From: Rhodospirillales bacterium
GTDB taxonomy: Bacteria > Pseudomonadota > Alphaproteobacteria > Acetobacterales > Acetobacteraceae
DNA length: 46,076 nucleotides
Reading direction: 5' to 3'
NCBI GenBank assembly: GCA_025359905.1
Contig: JANYDF010000114.1
Span: 1 to 46,076 of the forward strand
The notes beneath the pieces were generated by a model, which saw only the letters and a list, made by a program, of their open reading frames with translations, was not told the DNA's origin and made no database searches. The translations under genes and the position numbers were made by a program. This document shows positions 16,202-24,684 of the stretch, piece by piece; the first letter of the stretch is position 1; each line of letters begins with the position of its first letter.

Positions 16202-17911
16202 CTAGAACCTCGCATTCAGGTCGAATTGAAACAGGTCGTTGGCATAGGCCGGGCCTGAGACTGCCGTGGCGCTCATCCAACGCGCGCCGAGCGACAGGTT
16301 GCGGGCAATGCCGATATTGCCGCCGAGCATAAAGCCCTTGGCGTTGGTACCGCCCATGTGAAAGCTTGAGTCGGTCAGCGCATCGAGCACCGCATCAGAC
16401 TCGAGATATTTGTAACCGATAAAGACGTTCCAATCCAACCGCTCGGTAATGTCCGGCTTTCCGGCGGTCAGCTTGATCATGTAGCCGGTGTCGCCGCCTT
16501 TATAGATGCTGCTGGCGCCAATGTTGTTGACTGGCCCACGGGCGATGACAGAGTTCTTGTTATAGCCAAAATTCTTGGAGAATTCGCCTTCCAGCGCCAG
16601 CGGCACGCGGAAGCCTGCATAGCCGACCCGGCCATGCACATCGAAAATGTTGAATCGTGACGCCAGCCCATAATACTCCGGAGTAGCCGAGGACGTACCG
16701 GTCAGATTGATATTGCGAATTGGGAAAAGCGTATTGCCATACTGCACAAACTGCGCCCGGGATGCATCGGTGTTGCATCCGATATTGCTTTGCACGATGG
16801 TGCAGGGCGCGGATAGCTTGCCATCGATATTCGTATAGGCAAAGAATCCGGCAGCCAGCTTGGCCTCCACGGTCTCCTTCGGCTTGAACGTGGCCCCCAC
16901 CTGGCCGCCGAACAAATATTTGTCGTGGCTGGGAAATTTCGGCGTGTTGAAGGTCGAGAACGCCATGTCCGTATTGTAAACGCTAAACGCGCCCGCCGAT
17001 GCGAACACATCGAGCGCGCCGTTCACCTTATAGGACGTCATGGCCGAGATGCCGTCGAAGTTCAAATCGTCGGAATACATCAGGTCGGTGGTCCAAAACG
17101 GATTGGGCGCCCGGCCGACGTACATTTTCAGCGATTGGAACGGCGTCAGCGTCAAAAACGCCCGGTCGAGCCACAGCGCGTATTTCGAGAAGTCGCCGCC
17201 CGAACCCAGCGTCTGATTGGTCGAAACCGGGCTATTGTCGTTGCCGGTCGCCACCCGCAAATCGCTGGTCACCCAGTCGTCGATTTGCGCCTGCACCCCA
17301 AGCCGGGCGCGCAGGCGAAAGCGGGTGCGATCCTGGTTGGTGTTCAAGCTGGGCGGCAGCGCGCCGGTGCTGGCGTCGTAACCGGTGCTGGCGTTGTTGA
17401 TGGCGTTAAAGTCGGCCAGCGGACTGTTAGACTTGTCCTGCATGACCTTCTCGCTGCGCATGCGTACGTCGCCATACATCCGGATCCGCTTGGTCCACTC
17501 CGGCGCGGCATTCGGCGCTGCCCAGCCTTCGGTTTTGGCCTGCTGCATGACCTGCTGACGCACCTCGCCCGCGATCTGATCGCGCACAATTTGCGGAACG
17601 TACGTCACCCGCACTGTGCCGGGCGGTGGCGGTGGCGGTTCAGCAGCCGGAACCGGCGGCGGCTCGGCGGCGGGCAGCGATGCGGCAACCGGTTTCGCCG
17701 CAGGTTTGCCCTTGGCCCGGCTTTCGTCCTGCGCCTGCTTCAACAGCGAGGCCGCCTGATCCTGGGTCAGCACGCCTTTTTCGATCAGCAACTGAATAAG
17801 CCGGACCGTGGCGTTGCCATCGGCCGCCACATCGGCGCGCGCGGCAGCGGGCAATGCCACCAGGGCAAAGCCCAGCGCCGCCGCCAGAATAGCCGTGCGG
17901 GATTGCGTCAT
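16202..17911 (-). CDS. Putative outer-membrane porin
   Basis: A 569-residue protein with signal peptide (MTQSRTAILAAALGFALVALPAAARA). The N-terminal module, LIQLLIEKGVLTQDQAASLLKQAQ, is characteristic of a putative-porin family; a Pro-rich linker (PAAEPPPVPAAEPPPPPPG) and VRVTYVPQIVRDQIAGEVR follow. The remaining ~430 residues alternate polar and hydrophobic residues and end in FQFDLNARF with a C-terminal Phe, the usual beta-barrel assembly signal. ATG 17911 follows GAAGGA. It lies 49 bp after the TonB-like gene and 1 bp before the coiled-coil gene. The TonB/ExbBD motor in the same operon suggests the envelope function is energised, although this porin lacks a visible plug domain. Confidence 0.85.
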   Translation of the reverse strand: MTQSRTAILAAALGFALVALPAAARADVAADGNATVRLIQLLIEKGVLTQDQAASLLKQAQDESRAKGKPAAKPVAASLPAAEPPPVPAAEPPPPPPGTVRVTYVPQIVRDQIAGEVRQQVMQQAKTEGWAAPNAAPEWTKRIRMYGDVRMRSEKVMQDKSNSPLADFNAINNASTGYDASTGALPPSLNTNQDRTRFRLRARLGVQAQIDDWVTSDLRVATGNDNSPVSTNQTLGSGGDFSKYALWLDRAFLTLTPFQSLKMYVGRAPNPFWTTDLMYSDDLNFDGISAMTSYKVNGALDVFASAGAFSVYNTDMAFSTFNTPKFPSHDKYLFGGQVGATFKPKETVEAKLAAGFFAYTNIDGKLSAPCTIVQSNIGCNTDASRAQFVQYGNTLFPIRNINLTGTSSATPEYYGLASRFNIFDVHGRVGYAGFRVPLALEGEFSKNFGYNKNSVIARGPVNNIGASSIYKGGDTGYMIKLTAGKPDITERLDWNVFIGYKYLESDAVLDALTDSSFHMGGTNAKGFMLGGNIGIARNLSLGARWMSATAVSGPAYANDLFQFDLNARF

Positions 17912-17960
17912 ACGGGGCGAGTCCTTCTGTGAGGCACGTAAATGTTGCGGCAACGTCGCA

Positions 17961-18656
17961 TCAACTCGAACGCGCGACGAGGTTCAGGCGGATCGGTTGC
18001 GGCATCCCGGCCGGCAGCGATTGCCCGATACTGAGTCCAGCCATCAGGCTTTGCACCGCATCGTCGGTGGCCGGGTCACCACTGCCATTGACGATCTGGA
18101 TACGCGCAACTTGCCCGGACGGGCTGAGCCACGCCTTGACCACCATCTTGAAGCGGCCGCCATGCGTACGTTCGTCGCGCTTCAGCGCCTGTTTGATGGC
18201 GTCGGCCACAGTATCGGCGTAAGCGCGGAATGTGATCCCGTCGCCGCCCGTGCCACCGCCGCCGCCGCCGATTGTGTCGCCGCCGCCATTGCCGACCGCC
18301 AGGCCATAGGCGCTCGGCCCATTGCCAGCTTCGGCGGTCAGCGGGCTACTCGGCGGCGCTTTCGGCGCATCCGGCGCCTTCTTCGGCGTCGGGTCCGGCA
18401 CCTTCGGCGTTTCGAGCTTCTGCTTCACCTCCTCCTTCGGCGGCGTCACCTGCGGCGGCGGCGGTGGCGGCGGCGGGGGGGGCGGCGGAGGCGGGGGCGG
18501 CAATGCGACGTGCATCACCATTTCGGTCTTCATCGGCTTCTTGACGCTGCCACCGGCCAGCATCAGCTTCGCGCCATAGCCCAGACCGCCAAACATCAGC
18601 AACGCCACCAACGCAACGGCGGCGACGCGCAATTTGGGGCCCAATCCTTTGCTCAT
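17961..18656 (-). CDS. tonB: TonB-like energy transducer with 16-proline run
   Basis: A 231-residue protein: one N-terminal membrane helix (about 12-34), a periplasmic proline region with 16 consecutive prolines (residues 53-68) followed by lysine/proline-rich sequence, a Gly-rich segment (about 120-137), and a C-terminal TonB-type domain (about 140-231; FKMVVKAWLSPSGQVARIQIVNGSG). It is downstream of exbB and exbD (12-bp gap), so the three form a proton-driven motor. The partner is likely an outer-membrane protein of the same operon or locus. The proline run is encoded by a G-rich tract that includes eight consecutive G on the plus strand (18475-18482), a possible slippage site. Confidence 0.88.
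   Translation of the reverse strand: MSKGLGPKLRVAAVALVALLMFGGLGYGAKLMLAGGSVKKPMKTEMVMHVALPPPPPPPPPPPPPPPPQVTPPKEEVKQKLETPKVPDPTPKKAPDAPKAPPSSPLTAEAGNGPSAYGLAVGNGGGDTIGGGGGGTGGDGITFRAYADTVADAIKQALKRDERTHGGRFKMVVKAWLSPSGQVARIQIVNGSGDPATDDAVQSLMAGLSIGQSLPAGMPQPIRLNLVARSS
18453..18500 (-). repeat. Poly-proline codon tract with G8 homopolymer in tonB
   Basis: Sixteen consecutive proline codons (48 bp), mostly CCG with CCC, CCA and CCT interspersed. Positions 18475-18482 are eight uninterrupted G on the plus strand. Gain or loss of one base would shift the tonB frame before its C-terminal domain. Confidence 0.9.
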
Positions 18657-18668
18657 CTGCTTAATCCG

Positions 18669-19076
18669 TTACGAGCCGGCTTGGCGTTGCAGGGCAAGGC
18701 CAACCGACGAGATGCCAACATGCGAACAAAGGTCGAGCACCGCCGCGACCTTCTGGTACTGCACAATCGAATCGCCCTTCACCACAATGGGCAAATCCGG
18801 CGTCACCGCCTTCAAGTCGCGCAACCGCCGGTCCAGTTCAGCCATCGTCACCGGCACCGCATCCAAATAGGCCTGCCCAGTGCTGGAGATGCTGATCACC
18901 TTGGTCTTCGGCACTGCAAGGCTGACCGTCGAACTGCCCTTGGGAATGTCCACCTTCACGCCCGAGACCGACGCCGTGGTCATGATGATGAAAATTACCA
19001 GCAGCACGTACGCAAGGTCCAACATCGGGGTGATGTTGATGTCGTCGTAGGCTTTGCCTTCGCCCTGAACTTGCAT
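18669..19076 (-). CDS. exbD: ExbD/TolR-family proton channel subunit
   Basis: A 135-residue inner-membrane protein of normal ExbD length. The N-terminus has the family motif DDINITPMLDLAYVLLVIFIIMTT; Asp20 in the single transmembrane helix is the expected proton-carrying residue. A periplasmic domain follows (about 42-135; VDIPKGSS, PIVVKGDSIVQYQKVAAVLDLC). It is encoded 15 bp after the ExbB fusion and 12 bp before the TonB-like protein, giving a complete ExbB-ExbD-TonB set in one operon. Confidence 0.93.
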   Translation of the reverse strand: MQVQGEGKAYDDINITPMLDLAYVLLVIFIIMTTASVSGVKVDIPKGSSTVSLAVPKTKVISISSTGQAYLDAVPVTMAELDRRLRDLKAVTPDLPIVVKGDSIVQYQKVAAVLDLCSHVGISSVGLALQRQAGS

Positions 19077-19091
19077 GACCCGCCCTCCCCG

Positions 19092-21080
19092 TCACTCGGC
19101 CGGTTGCTGGATGCGGCGCACGCGCACGCCTTCGGCGATGCGCGTGATCAACTCATCAAGGAAGATTTGCATCTCGACCGAGACTTCCTTGATGCGGACA
19201 GTGAAGTAGTTGTAGCCGAACAAGGCCGGGATCGCGACCGCAAGGCCCGCGACTGTGGCCAGCAACGCCGCCGAAATGCCCGGTGCGATGGCATTCACGT
19301 TCACGTCGCCCGCCTGCGCGATGGCGGCAAAGGTGATCATCACGCCGATCACCGTGCCGAGCAGACCGATGAACGGCCCGCCCGCGATGGCAATGGTTAG
19401 AATGACCATCAGCTTGTTGAGCCGCTGCAACTGCAACAAATACACGCCCTCGACCGATGAGCGGATCGACGCCATCGACTGCGGGATCAATGCGCCATCC
19501 TTGTCCAAACGGCCAAGATTGATCCGCTCCAGCATTTCGCTGCGGCCCATCTCGTACATCAGGTACATCGGCGAGCGCCGGTAGATCGGCCGCTTGTCCG
19601 CCGAGATCAGCGCCAGCGGGCTATGCTCGGTGTCGTCGCGCTGCCGCGATTCATGAAATTCCTTCATGAAGGCTTTGTTCGCGCGCAATTGCCCGCTGAT
19701 AAACAACGCCTTGCCGACCATCACGATCATCGAGACGAAGAACAGCACGGTCAGAATGCCGATCACCACCCAAGCGTCGATAGTGACCGATTTCAGGATG
19801 ATGCCGATGAAGCCACTGCCGAATGCCGAGGTTTCCTCGGGCGTATCCAGCGTCAGCAGGTTGGCTTGCGGCCCTTGGCTTTTCATCGCGATCTGCAACG
19901 CACCGATTGGGCGCATCACTTTCGAGATCTGGAATTCGCTGATCAAGCCAGCGAAATTCGGCGGCGGTGGGACAGCCGCGGGAGCCGCCGCCACCACCAC
20001 TGGCGGCGGCGCAGGCGCCGGAACCGGGGCGGCAGCCGTCTTGCCCTTGGCCGCCGGCGCAGGCGAAGGGGCGGCAGCCGGCGCGGGCGCTGGCACTGGC
20101 TCGGGTGCCGCAATCACTGGCGCCGGTATCGCGCCGCCCAGCATCGAGGCGCCATTGAACGCCGGCAACGGTGCCGCCAGCTCACCGCGATTCTCGCCGT
20201 CGACGAACACTGTCACCTTGTCGCCTGCCGTCACCGTCAGCAGATGCCACGCGCCGCTGCTGATCGCAGCCCCCGGCGCAGTGCGCTGGGTGCCGCTGGC
20301 GGTGGCGAGCTCGGCGTAGGCGACGCCCTTGTCCAGGCCGATGGTGACAGCGTTCTGTCCCTCACGGATCGAGTACAGCGCAGCGGTGTTCACGTTGTCG
20401 TCGGGCCGGATCCACATCGACCACGTCATCGACTGCCCAGCGGCAATCGCGAGCGAGGCCGACGCCGGAATGCGCACCGGGGCCTGACCGTCCAAACGCA
20501 ACGCGAAACCGGTGATGCCAGCGTCGTCGCGCTTACCGGGGGTCAGCGCGTTGTTGCCGAAGCCGGTGATGTCCTTGGGCAAACCGTTCTGATCGCCGAA
20601 ATGGTAGACCAGTAATTGATCGGGGTCGTACGATGCGCGCGGATCGCCGCCCGCCGTGGCGTTCGGGTTGCCCCAATACATATAGAAACTGGTGGCCGTG
20701 CCCGGCGCTAGATCGGGCACGTCGATCCACACCAAACCGACCTGATCGACCAGCGTATCCAGCCGCGCGATATGGAATTTCAACGGCGTCTTGTCGTCTC
20801 CGGCGATGAACCGCAGATCGGCGCCATCCTCCTTCAGTGTTTGGAAATTGAAGTTTCCCGAATGCAGACGCAGCAAAATCTGCGTGCGCCCAATTGGCTC
20901 AGTGACCGCAGCACCTTTCGGGCTGGCGTCGGCGGTGAGCTTCACACGGTACGGCCAATCGCCGTTCCACCATGCCAGCGCACTCCCGGCGATCAGCGGC
21001 TGCAACAGCGCCAGCAGCACGGCGAGCAGCAGGGCGCCACGCAGTTTGCCCAGCAACCGGGCGGCAAGTTTGGCGTTCAT
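19092..21080 (-). CDS. exbB: ExbB/TolQ proton channel fused to periplasmic DUF2341 and LamG-like domains
   Basis: A 662-residue protein, far longer than E. coli ExbB (244). Signal-like helix at about 15-36; DUF2341-like region (about 40-150: WWNGDWPYRVKLT, FYMYWGNPNA); a LamG/concanavalin-like jelly roll (about 155-330: LVYHFGDQNGLPKD, SMTWSMWIRPDD, AWHLLTVTAGDKVTVFVDGENRG); an Ala/Pro linker (about 315-375); then the ExbB channel (about 430-650) with GGPFIGLLGTVIGVMITF and AALLATVAGLAVAIPALFGYN. The sugar- or protein-binding-type domains should face the periplasm. It begins 3 bp after tpsB. The DUF2341-ExbB fusion exists in other TPS loci as far as I recall; what the periplasmic part binds is unknown. 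Confidence 0.9.
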   Translation of the reverse strand: MNAKLAARLLGKLRGALLLAVLLALLQPLIAGSALAWWNGDWPYRVKLTADASPKGAAVTEPIGRTQILLRLHSGNFNFQTLKEDGADLRFIAGDDKTPLKFHIARLDTLVDQVGLVWIDVPDLAPGTATSFYMYWGNPNATAGGDPRASYDPDQLLVYHFGDQNGLPKDITGFGNNALTPGKRDDAGITGFALRLDGQAPVRIPASASLAIAAGQSMTWSMWIRPDDNVNTAALYSIREGQNAVTIGLDKGVAYAELATASGTQRTAPGAAISSGAWHLLTVTAGDKVTVFVDGENRGELAAPLPAFNGASMLGGAIPAPVIAAPEPVPAPAPAAAPSPAPAAKGKTAAAPVPAPAPPPVVVAAAPAAVPPPPNFAGLISEFQISKVMRPIGALQIAMKSQGPQANLLTLDTPEETSAFGSGFIGIILKSVTIDAWVVIGILTVLFFVSMIVMVGKALFISGQLRANKAFMKEFHESRQRDDTEHSPLALISADKRPIYRRSPMYLMYEMGRSEMLERINLGRLDKDGALIPQSMASIRSSVEGVYLLQLQRLNKLMVILTIAIAGGPFIGLLGTVIGVMITFAAIAQAGDVNVNAIAPGISAALLATVAGLAVAIPALFGYNYFTVRIKEVSVEMQIFLDELITRIAEGVRVRRIQQPAE

Positions 21081-21083
21081 TGC

Positions 21084-22688
21084 TCAAAAGTCTCCATACA
21101 GCCGGAACAGCACGCGATTGGCGCCGTTGCGGGTGGTGGGGCCGTGTAACAGCACCTGGGCATCGTCGATCTCGCCGCCGATATGGTCGAACAGCCGCAC
21201 CGATGCGCCGATCCCCGCCGAGGCGAGCGTGTCGGAGGTGCGCTGGCCGGACTGCGGCGAACGTATTTTAACAGCGCCGGCATCGAGAAATGCGACAGCG
21301 CGCAATGTATTGACCGGTGCGCCGATGTAACGCGCCAGCGGCGGGCTGCGCACTTCGAACTGGCCTGACCCGCCATAGTCGCCGAGCGACTCGCTTTCTA
21401 GATAGCCGCGCACGGTATCCATGCCGCCCAGACTCATTTGCTCGCTGCTGATCAGCGGAGTCGGCGAAACCTGCATCTGGCCGTGCGCGTAAACCTCGAT
21501 ATCGTATGGCAGCGTGTGCGTGTGCGAAAAGTCGGCTTTCACAAAAGCGAAGTCTGGCCGTGCATACAGCCGCTTATTGTCGAACGACTGCGTATCGCTG
21601 CCCAGGCCGCGCATGGCCCAGATGACAGTGCCCGACGCATCGGTGCTGTTGCCAGTGCCAACCCAACTCGCCAAGTACGCAGCCGAAAACGGAACGTAGG
21701 TGATCGGCGTGTGCGATAGGCTGCCCGACAGCCCTACATCCTCGGTCAGGTTCTTATAGTCGAATCCAGCGCTCAACGAATGGGTGAACCCCTCGTCGCC
21801 CTGGAACGGCAGCAGCAGGCGCAACCCGGCGATCTTGCCGCGCCCCACCACATTTCCTGCAATTCCGGTGCTGACATTGCTGTCCGACTGAACATAGCTG
21901 GCGGTGAGCGACGCCCGGCTGTCCGGTATGCGATACGTGTAGCCGAAGGTGGCCACCTTGGCGTCACTCAGCCGCCGCGGCGCTGTCTGGAAGCCAACCG
22001 ACACGCTATCGCCGCGCTGCCACAAATTGCCGTACGACAGCGAGCCTGCATTGCGCAACGCCGTGGTCTGCGCACTGCGGCGATTGTTCAACTCCAGCGA
22101 GCCATGCAGCGGCAGATGGTCCTCGACCTTCAAATCCACATCCACGGTCTCGGGATCGCGGCCCGCGTGCAGCGACGGGGTCACGGTGCGGTCGGGGAGT
22201 TGGTTGACGGCCACCAGGTCAGCCTGCACCGCTGGCATCGACGGCACTTGGCCGGGCGCCAGCGATGGCGTCATCGCCTTGATCGCGCTGGGGGCAACAT
22301 AATTGGCACCGACGACGCGCAGGCGGCCAATCGGGCGCTGCACCACCACAAGCCGCACCACGCCATCGGCCCCGTCTTGCGGCGGCACCGTCGCGGAAAC
22401 GGTTGGAAAGCCGTGCTTGGAGAACAAATCTTCCAGCGCCGCGCGGGCCCGTTCGACATCTTCGAGCGTCTTATCGGGACCGAGGAAAGGGTACAGCGCC
22501 GCTTCAATCTCGCGTTGCGCCAGCAGACTGTTGCCTTCGACCTGGAACTCCAGCAGGTCGACATGCCGAGCCGCTGCAGCTTGGGCCGCCGTATGCACAC
22601 CGGTCAGCAGCATAAGCGCCAAGTTCCAACGTGCTGCGGTACGCGCATGCCGGCCCGCCCGCTTCGCCCCGCCTGCGCTACTCCGCAA
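21084..22688 (-). CDS. TpsB outer-membrane transporter (ShlB/FhaC/HecB/PdtB-like)
   Basis: A 534-residue Omp85-superfamily protein. A basic n-region and hydrophobic segment (about 8-40, ending AAQAAAA) form the signal peptide. Two POTRA domains follow (about 42-205; LLEFQVEGNSLLAQREIEAAL, RPIGRLRVVGANYV), then a 16-strand-type barrel containing the loop-6 motif VRGY near residue 424 and ending in LFRLYGDF with a C-terminal Phe. The start is TTG at 22688, supported by GAGAGGG seven bases upstream; the next ATG (22613) would cut into the signal peptide. It heads the seven-gene operon running to the PPIase. Its likely substrate is the giant TpsA at 38425-46076, about 16 kb away. Confidence 0.9.
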   Translation of the reverse strand: MRSSAGGAKRAGRHARTAARWNLALMLLTGVHTAAQAAAARHVDLLEFQVEGNSLLAQREIEAALYPFLGPDKTLEDVERARAALEDLFSKHGFPTVSATVPPQDGADGVVRLVVVQRPIGRLRVVGANYVAPSAIKAMTPSLAPGQVPSMPAVQADLVAVNQLPDRTVTPSLHAGRDPETVDVDLKVEDHLPLHGSLELNNRRSAQTTALRNAGSLSYGNLWQRGDSVSVGFQTAPRRLSDAKVATFGYTYRIPDSRASLTASYVQSDSNVSTGIAGNVVGRGKIAGLRLLLPFQGDEGFTHSLSAGFDYKNLTEDVGLSGSLSHTPITYVPFSAAYLASWVGTGNSTDASGTVIWAMRGLGSDTQSFDNKRLYARPDFAFVKADFSHTHTLPYDIEVYAHGQMQVSPTPLISSEQMSLGGMDTVRGYLESESLGDYGGSGQFEVRSPPLARYIGAPVNTLRAVAFLDAGAVKIRSPQSGQRTSDTLASAGIGASVRLFDHIGGEIDDAQVLLHGPTTRNGANRVLFRLYGDF

Positions 22689-22835
22689 TGCAACACCCTC
22701 TCATTAGAGACCACGATCCAATGCGGATCACGCGGCCAAAACCCGGCACATCGAACCCATGCGCCAGCTATCTCACTCTTGGGCGTTCTATAGGGGAGTC
22801 GCCAGCGCCGTTCCAGCACCGGGCGGTTAAGAATG

Positions 22836-22853
22836 GCTACATAAGTGTGACAG
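22836..22853 (-). promoter_or_regulatory. Candidate Pho box upstream of tpsB
   Basis: Minus strand CTGTCAC-ACTT-ATGTAGC compared with the PhoB consensus CTGTCAT-N4-CTGTCAY: the first half is perfect, the second poor. It lies about 150 bp before the TTG start of tpsB. A single 7-mer is expected several times by chance in 46 kb, so the support is location plus gene content. Confidence 0.3.
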
Positions 22854-22930
22854 AACGATGAAATTTGCTCCCAACTGAGATAATCAGCAATCTCACAATT
22901 CAGATTTCAAAGTAAGACCGCGTCATTCGG

Positions 22931-22940
22931 TATATGACAA
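22931..22940 (-). promoter_or_regulatory. TTGTCATATA element (copy 1), half Pho-box-like
   Basis: TATATGACAA on the plus strand; the identical 10-mer occurs at 31430-31439 in the other divergent region of the island. Read on the minus strand it matches the first half and spacer of a Pho box (CTGTCAT-AWA). The expected chance count of a given 10-mer here is below 0.1. Confidence 0.35.
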
Positions 22941-22989
22941 TTTTAAGTCGGACAAAGTCGCGCAAAATCCTTTGCAGAGAGGAGGATAC

Positions 22990-23130
22990 ATGCCGGTCGC
23001 TGCCGTCACAAAAACTTCAATTCTGAATGCTTGTTGGCAAGCGAGCTTCCCACTAGTCACCGGGTCACATCAGGCTGCTCCGCAAGGGGCGTTGATGGCT
23101 TATCAATCGATCAAGGATATCACCCAATGA
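22990..23130 (+). CDS. 46-residue leader ORF coupled to the DING-protein gene
   Basis: ATG 22990 follows a near-perfect AGAGGAGG ribosome-binding site by 4 bases. The 46-codon frame (begins MPVAAVTKTSILNACWQ, ends MAYQSIKDITQ) stops at TGA 23128-23130, overlapping the ATG of the phosphate-binding protein (23127) by 4 bases (ATGA). That arrangement is typical of translational coupling. The peptide has no signal peptide or membrane segment and one Cys; I do not recognise it. It may be a leader peptide controlling the downstream gene or a small protein in its own right. Coding status is inferred from the ribosome-binding site and overlap only. Confidence 0.5.
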   Translation: MPVAAVTKTSILNACWQASFPLVTGSHQAAPQGALMAYQSIKDITQ

Positions 23131-24602
23131 TCCGCACCCTTAGCCGTGCGACGTTCGTCGCCGCGCTGATCAGCGCCGCGACGACCGCGGCGATCGCCGC
23201 GCCGACCGGTTCCGCTCCGAGCTATGGCTGCCCCACCGGGGCCGCGACTGCTTCCACGACGTGCGTCAACGGCGGCGGCTCCTCGCTGGCGAAGAACGTC
23301 TATGTCGGCACCAACACTGTCACCCCGTCGCTCGCCGGCGAAATGACGCAGTATGCGTTGTCGACCGCTGGCAGCTCCGGCTTCGCCTACGAAAAGGCCG
23401 GCAGCGGCGCGGGCCAGTCGGCGTTCCTGAACAATGACCCGTCGCTGTTCGGCAACGGCAGCTTGGCTGGTGCCTACAATGTGCATTTCGGTGCCAGCGA
23501 TGCTTTCATCGACGGCAGCTCGGTGCTGAACCCGTATGTCGGCGCGAACAAGCCGCTCCCGTCGGGCGGCCAGTTCATCCAGATTCCGATGTTCGCCACC
23601 CCGATCACCATCCCGCTGCGTAACGCCAAGGTTGCGTCCAACTGGACCGGCGGCGTCATCAACAGCACCCCGAAGGTCACGCTGACCGACGACGATCTGT
23701 GCGGCATTTTCTCCGGCCTGATCACCAACTGGAACCAGACCTCGGCCGCCGCCAGCCTGACCGCTGGCACGATTAAGGTCTATTGGCGCGCCGACAACCT
23801 CGGCAGCGGCACGACCTTCCTGCTGACCCAGCATCTGGCCTCGGTTTGCACCGCCGCCAACACCGCTTCCAGCGCAACCTTCACCGGCTTCGTGAAGACC
23901 ACCAAGCTGGCCAAGCTGTTCGTGGGCTGGACCGGCCCGGCCACCGGCGACAAGACCACGCTCTACACCATCCCGTCGTCCTCGGCGCCGAACTTCGTGG
24001 CCGGCATCTCGGGCAGCGGCGCGCTGGCCAACGGCGTGAACAACGACGCCACTGGCTCAGCCATCGGCTACGTTAGCCCAGACTTCACGTCGATCGCTGT
24101 GACCCCGGCCGCTTCGGGCGTCGCCAAGCCGTTCACCAATTTGTATGTCGCTGGCGTGAAGAATGCCACTGACGGCGTCTCCTACCTGCCGACGCTGGCA
24201 GCCGTGACGACCGCCATCACCACCGGCGCTGGCAGCGCGATCAACCCGACCCCGCCGACCTCGTTCGCCACCGCCGCCATCCAAACCAACTGGGTGCCGC
24301 AGATCGCCGCCCCGACCGCTGGCTACCCGATCGTCGGCTACACCAACCTGCTGATTGCGCAGTGCTACAAGAACGTCAACGTCGCCAACTCGCTGAGCGG
24401 CTACCTGAAGAACCACTATAACGGCCTGTATAACGGCATGCTGAAGAGCAATGGCTTCGTGCCGCTGGTGACCTCGACCTCGAACGGCTTCGGCACTGCG
24501 ATCATCACGCAGTTCCTCGGCCCGAACGGCTTCATGAACGGCACCGTCGGCCTGAACGTCAACAACGGCGCCGCTTGCCCGTCGACGATCGTGAAGCGCT
24601 AA
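23127..24602 (+). CDS. Secreted DING/PstS-like phosphate-binding protein
   Basis: A 491-residue exported protein; signal peptide about 1-24 (ending AIAA-PTG). After a short Cys-containing segment the mature part has VNGGGSSLAKNVYVG, close to the DINGGGATL start of DING proteins. PstS-type phosphate-contact motifs follow: AGSGAGQSAFLNND, VHFGASDAF, and RADNLGSGTTFLLTQHL. Six cysteines suggest disulfides and an extracytoplasmic location. ATG 23127 is chosen over the longer frame from 23031 because AAGGAT precedes it and a signal peptide follows. It lies beside T2SS genes; a DING protein exported by a type II system has been reported in P. aeruginosa, so this may be a T2SS substrate. No pst ABC genes are adjacent. 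Confidence 0.88.
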   Translation: MIRTLSRATFVAALISAATTAAIAAPTGSAPSYGCPTGAATASTTCVNGGGSSLAKNVYVGTNTVTPSLAGEMTQYALSTAGSSGFAYEKAGSGAGQSAFLNNDPSLFGNGSLAGAYNVHFGASDAFIDGSSVLNPYVGANKPLPSGGQFIQIPMFATPITIPLRNAKVASNWTGGVINSTPKVTLTDDDLCGIFSGLITNWNQTSAAASLTAGTIKVYWRADNLGSGTTFLLTQHLASVCTAANTASSATFTGFVKTTKLAKLFVGWTGPATGDKTTLYTIPSSSAPNFVAGISGSGALANGVNNDATGSAIGYVSPDFTSIAVTPAASGVAKPFTNLYVAGVKNATDGVSYLPTLAAVTTAITTGAGSAINPTPPTSFATAAIQTNWVPQIAAPTAGYPIVGYTNLLIAQCYKNVNVANSLSGYLKNHYNGLYNGMLKSNGFVPLVTSTSNGFGTAIITQFLGPNGFMNGTVGLNVNNGAACPSTIVKR

Positions 24603-24637
24603 TCCGCACTTCGCCTTCCCGGCTGATTTGCGAACCA

Positions 24638-24672
24638 CCGGCGGCCGCGCAAGCGGCCGCCGGATGCGTTTT
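24638..24672 (+). terminator. Rho-independent terminator after the DING-protein gene
   Basis: Perfect 11-bp stem (24638-24648 with 24653-24663), GCAA loop, then ATGCGTTTT. It lies between convergent genes and could serve both, though only the plus strand has a T-run close to the stem. Confidence 0.8.
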
Positions 24673-24684
24673 ACGGCTATTGAA

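Larger units (their letters stand above)
22689..22989. promoter_or_regulatory. Divergent promoter region between tpsB operon and DING-protein gene
   Basis: About 300 bp, locally AT-rich (22840-22980) against a GC-rich background, separating divergent genes. It holds two Pho-box-like partial sites on the minus strand (CTGTCACACTTATGTAGC at 22853-22836; TTGTCATATA at 22940-22931), an inverted repeat GTCAT-N7-ATGAC (22922-22938), GATCC-N5-GGATC (22715-22729), and a strong AGGAGG ribosome-binding site at 22982-22987 for the leader ORF. I see no clear sigma70 -35/-10 pair. Confidence 0.5.

Noticed and set aside
23003-23020. Pho-box-like CCGTCAC-AAAA-ACTTCAA upstream of the DING gene
   Set aside because: The second half is poor and the site lies inside the leader ORF, downstream of its ribosome-binding site, so it cannot promote the transcript that includes that ORF.
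23031-23126. Longer start for the DING/PstS-like protein
   Set aside because: The signal peptide begins at ATG 23127, which has its own AAGGAT site; the extension would mask it.
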